From positions 1 through 29,681 of the forward strand of contig CALFJB010000107.1 of assembly GCA_937877565.1 (NCBI GenBank): a stretch of 29,681 bases of DNA, given 5' to 3'. Shown here one piece after another: positions 27,415-29,681 of this stretch. The position numbers and the translations under genes were made by a program. Numbering within the stretch: the stretch's first letter is position 1; every line of letters begins with the position of its first letter. This DNA comes from an uncultured Selenomonadales bacterium. GTDB lineage: Bacteria > Bacillota > Negativicutes > Selenomonadales > Selenomonadaceae. Below the pieces are notes generated by a model. It was not told the origin of the DNA. It saw nothing but the letters and a program-made list of their open reading frames with translations, and did not search any database.

Positions 27415-27647
27415 AATGAAAATACCGTTCTTGGTGCGCCGTTCATTTCTGCTACTAAGGCGTCGCGCAGTTTTAATTCTTCTTCGTCGATAATTTGCAT
27501 TGCAAAGCCCGCGTGTACCAAAACATAATCGCCAACTTTCGCTTCAGGAAGTAACATTAAACTTGCCGAACGTTTTACGCCGGAACGCTCAACCGTTGCC
27601 AAACTTTCTTTTATTTCAATTACCTTTGCAGGGAACGCCAAACACAT
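27411..27647 (-). CDS. hypC: Hydrogenase maturation chaperone HypC
   Basis: HypC is a small chaperone that binds HypD and then the hydrogenase large-subunit precursor through its N-terminal Cys. The protein has 78 residues and starts MCLAFPAKVIEI, with the essential Cys at position 2. The frame also allows TTG at 27653 (adding two residues), but GGAGG would be only one base from it, while the ATG at 27647 has a 7-base spacing and exposes Cys2 as the mechanism requires. It is first in the hypCDE operon. A convincing promoter on this strand was not found in the 135-base gap to the divergent PTS gene. Confidence 0.93.
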   Translation of the reverse strand: MCLAFPAKVIEIKESLATVERSGVKRSASLMLLPEAKVGDYVLVHAGFAMQIIDEEELKLRDALVAEMNGAPRTVFSL

Positions 27648-27718
27648 TTTCAAGCCTCCAATAAAAATTTATCGTTAAAAATTCCATTTCAAAAAAATTT
27701 TTCCTGCCAAATTAAATC

Positions 27719-27747
27719 TTGCAAGGATTTTAGATAAGAATTATAAT
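27719..27747 (+). promoter_or_regulatory. Promoter of the PTS EIIBC gene
   Basis: TTGCAA (27719-27724) and a perfect TATAAT (27742-27747) are separated by 17 bases, 35 bases before the start codon. No antiterminator hairpin or repressor operator was recognised in the short leader. Confidence 0.7.
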
Positions 27748-27782
27748 AAATTCTGAAAAAAATTTGAATAGGAGTAATTTAT

Positions 27783-29114
27783 TTGACTAATGAAAAATTG
27801 GCGGCGGAATTGATAAAAAATTTGGGCGGCGCAGAAAATATTTTGAGTGCTACAAATTGTATGACGCGGCTTAGAGTGCAAACTGCCGACAAAAATAAAA
27901 TTGCCGTTGATACAATAAAAAATTTGGCTGAAGTTTCAGGAGTTTACGACGCGGGCGCAGAATTTCAAATTATTCTTGGTCCCGGCAAAGTTTCAAATGT
28001 TACAAACGCCGTCAACGAAATTTTAAATAAGCGTCCGAAAATTGGCGACGGCAAAGAATTATATGAAGAAATTAAAGCTAAAAATGCTACACCTGCCAAA
28101 CTTTTTCTTAGGAAAATTGCTGGAATATTTTTCCCGTTAATTCCAGGTTTTATTGCTTGCGGTTTAATCACGGGTGTTATTGGCGTAACTTTGAAAATTT
28201 CGCCGGAGCTTGCAGATTCTCAAATGATAAAATTGCTGTCAGTTTTCGGCAACGCGGTATTTTGGGGAATGAATTTATTTGTAGGTTATAACGCGGGAAA
28301 AGTTTTTGGCGGCAGTCCAATTTTAGGCGGAGTTTTGGCGGCAATAATGACACATCCCGCGCTTGCAAATGTAGAAATTGGCGGCGAAAATCTTTTACCG
28401 GGACGCGGCGGAATTATTTCAGTGGTTTTAGTTGTAGCGTTTGGCGCGTGGATTGAAAAGAAATTGCACAAATTTATCCCTGAAATGTTCGATTTATTTT
28501 TAACGCCGTTGATAACGATTTTAGCGGCAGGAATGGCGGCAATTTTCATTTTGCAACCAATAGGCGGAATAATTGCTGAAACTATTGGAACGGCGGCAAC
28601 AACTGCGATACAATCCGGCGGCGCGGCAGTTGGATTTATTTTGGCGGGAATGTGGTTGCCAATGGTAATGTTCGGCGTACATCAAGCTTTAACGCCAATT
28701 CACGTTGAGTTAATTTCGCAATACGGCTACACAATTTTATTACCAATTTTGGCAATGGCGGGCGCAGGACAAGTCGGCGCGTCGTTTGCAGTTTATTTCA
28801 AAACAAAAAATAAATTTCTGAAAAAAACCGTAGCCTCTGCATTGCCCGTTGGAATGATGGGAATTGGGGAGCCGCTGATTTATGGCGTAACTTTTCCACT
28901 CGGCAAGCCATTTATAGGCGCGTGCATTGGTGGAGCTTTTGGCGGCGCAGTTATCGCAAAATTTGCAGTCGGTGCGGCAACTTTGGGAATTTCCGGCTTG
29001 CCGCTTGCTGCAACCACAAATAATATCCCAATTTATTTGGCGGGCGTTTTAGTTTCGTATGTTGCGGGATTTGTGGCAACGTGGATTTTAGGTTTTGATG
29101 ATCCTGTTGAATAG
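27783..29114 (+). CDS. PTS sugar transporter subunit EIIBC, glucose/sucrose superfamily, MurP-like
   Basis: This membrane protein takes up and phosphorylates a sugar with phosphate from HPr through a separate EIIA. The 443 residues contain an N-terminal EIIB domain with phospho-acceptor Cys26 in NCMTRLRV and the strand IILGPGKV. The EIIC domain (~100-440) has multiple membrane segments and the substrate-loop motif GIGEPLIYG (Glu363). There is no fused EIIA. The EIIB start and GPGK phrase resemble MurP (N-acetylmuramic acid) and sucrose or trehalose EIIBC proteins. With no murQ, hydrolase or regulator nearby, the sugar cannot be named. Start: TTG with AGGAG upstream, divergent from hypCDE. Confidence 0.88.
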   Translation: MTNEKLAAELIKNLGGAENILSATNCMTRLRVQTADKNKIAVDTIKNLAEVSGVYDAGAEFQIILGPGKVSNVTNAVNEILNKRPKIGDGKELYEEIKAKNATPAKLFLRKIAGIFFPLIPGFIACGLITGVIGVTLKISPELADSQMIKLLSVFGNAVFWGMNLFVGYNAGKVFGGSPILGGVLAAIMTHPALANVEIGGENLLPGRGGIISVVLVVAFGAWIEKKLHKFIPEMFDLFLTPLITILAAGMAAIFILQPIGGIIAETIGTAATTAIQSGGAAVGFILAGMWLPMVMFGVHQALTPIHVELISQYGYTILLPILAMAGAGQVGASFAVYFKTKNKFLKKTVASALPVGMMGIGEPLIYGVTFPLGKPFIGACIGGAFGGAVIAKFAVGAATLGISGLPLAATTNNIPIYLAGVLVSYVAGFVATWILGFDDPVE

Positions 29115-29116
29115 GT

Positions 29117-29163
29117 TTTAGCGGTTAGCTGTTAGGTAAATTCCCTAATCCCTAACCCCTAAA
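29117..29163. other. Long imperfect inverted repeat after the PTS gene
   Basis: TTTAGCGGTTAG (29117-29128) pairs with CTAACCCCTAAA (29152-29163) with one mismatch, and inside it TTAGG (29132-29136) pairs with CCTAA (29144-29148). Only a short T run follows, so it may be a weak terminator of the PTS gene or a mobile palindromic repeat. The sequence is built from repeated TTAGG/CCTAA units. Confidence 0.5.
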
Positions 29164-29212
29164 TTTCGACATCAAATTTTCTTATTCATCAAATTTGAAA
29201 GGAGAAATTTCT

Positions 29213-29359
29213 TTGATTAGGTTTATGGACGCGGGCGAAAGTCACGGGGCGCGGCTCGTCTGCATTTTGGAAGGTATTCCCGCCGGTTTAAAAATCAGTA
29301 GCGAATTTATAAATTCTGAACTTGCAAGGCGTCAAGGCGGTTATGGGCGCGGCGGGCGT
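29213..29359 (+). CDS. aroC: Chorismate synthase, 5' part only
   Basis: AroC makes chorismate from 5-enolpyruvylshikimate 3-phosphate, the last shikimate-pathway step, using reduced FMN. Only the first 49 codons are present. They give the family start (M)IRFMDAGESHGARL, then LEGIPAGL and ELARRQGGYGRGGR, all close to Firmicute AroC. The start is TTG with AAAGGAG at 29198-29204. After the Arg codon at 29357-29359 the expected MKIE-type sequence is absent and a GC-rich antisense RelA sequence begins, so the gene is cut by a junction near 29355-29362. The plus-strand frame stays open to the window end, but that is not real AroC sequence. Confidence 0.9.
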
Positions 29360-29360
29360 A

Positions 29361-29681
29361 TTTTCCTCCGATGGCTTTGGGCCTCGTGTTTGCGCGTCCC
29401 GCGCCTTTGCCTTCGCGCCCTCGGCGGCACGCTGCCGCATGACCTCGTCCTTGATCTTGCCGATCACACGGTTGAGGGCGACACCGCCATAGCCGATGGC
29501 GGCATACAGATCGTCCATGGAGCCAAAGGAGAGCCGCTTCAGGATGGGGGAGAGGATCTCCTCGTCCATGACCTCATCCAGCTTGATCTCACTGTGCGTC
29601 AGTTCCTCTTCCAGCATCTCCCGGCCACGGATGACGTTCTCCTCCCGGCGCTCCTTCTTGTACCACTGCTTGATCTTGGTG
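29361..29681 (-). CDS. RelA/SpoT-family (p)ppGpp synthetase/hydrolase fragment, foreign GC-rich segment
   Basis: The minus strand is open through the whole segment, entering at the right edge and running to the junction. It reads WYKKERREENVIRGREMLEEEL, then ILSPILKRLSFGSMDDLYAAIGYGGV and VIGKIKDEVMRQ. This matches the region after the TGS-linked part of long RelA/SpoT proteins, where such proteins have LxKLxFxSxDDMYAAVGYGG. Both ends are missing. Base composition and codon use (GC-ending codons) differ sharply from the rest of the window, where AT-ending codons prevail. It most resembles sequence from a GC-rich gut Clostridia (inference). Confidence 0.8.

Noticed and set aside
27654..27782. 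Possible minus-strand promoter for hypCDE
   Set aside because: Candidate boxes such as TTGAAA with TAAATT are only 15 bases apart and poorly matched in very AT-rich DNA, so no call was made.
29360..29681. Plus-strand continuation of the aroC frame to the window end
   Set aside because: No chorismate synthase sequence follows residue 49. The open frame is a by-product of the GC-rich antisense RelA segment.

Overview
The window looks like a contig from an AT-rich, diderm Firmicute, most plausibly a Negativicutes (Selenomonadales-type) gut bacterium. That placement is inference. It rests on Firmicute-style genes and operons (rsmE-mtaB order, Lactobacillales-like OppD C-terminus, MurP-like PTS, strong GGAGG ribosome sites, very frequent TTG starts) combined with a giant RTX-type protein that lacks a Sec signal and looks like a type I secretion substrate, which implies an outer membrane. 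The last ~320 bases (from about 29360) are GC-rich and encode part of a RelA/SpoT protein on the other strand. They look foreign and are probably a chimeric contig end.

Layout. 1-1300: terminator of an upstream gene, then a promoter and mtlD (mannitol-1-phosphate 5-dehydrogenase) with its own terminator. 1340-14755: one 13.3 kb gene for a 4420-residue RTX-repeat protein. Its promoter has a run of nine G between the -35 and -10 boxes, so expression may be phase variable. 14759-18400 (minus strand): prfC (release factor 3), then oppD and oppF, the two ATPases of an oligopeptide importer without permeases nearby. 18477-25308 (plus strand): a cluster of rsmE, two tandem HAD-family paralogues (COG5610-like), mtaB, and a divergent DAACS-type symporter with an extra N-terminal domain. 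The HAD pair arose by tandem duplication. The scar is still readable between the copies as a 5' piece of mtaB fused in frame to a 3' piece of rsmE. The first copy carries a run of ten G near its 3' end, a second candidate contingency locus. 25377-27647 (minus strand): hypCDE, maturation factors for the [NiFe]-hydrogenase active site, with overlapping reading frames. 27719-29114: promoter and a PTS EIIBC transporter. 29213-29359: start of aroC (chorismate synthase), cut by the junction to the foreign RelA sequence.

How it fits together. Most genes are unrelated housekeeping or metabolic units: hexitol phosphate metabolism, peptide uptake, translation termination, rRNA and tRNA modification, hydrogenase maturation, sugar uptake, aromatic amino acids. 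The most unusual biology is the pair of poly-G tracts. One lies in the promoter of a very large predicted surface or secreted protein and one inside a HAD-family gene of a type often found with surface polysaccharide genes. Together they suggest a cell surface switched by slipped-strand mispairing. No gene-free stretch exceeds 300 bases. No tRNA, rRNA, CRISPR array, insertion sequence or origin was seen.
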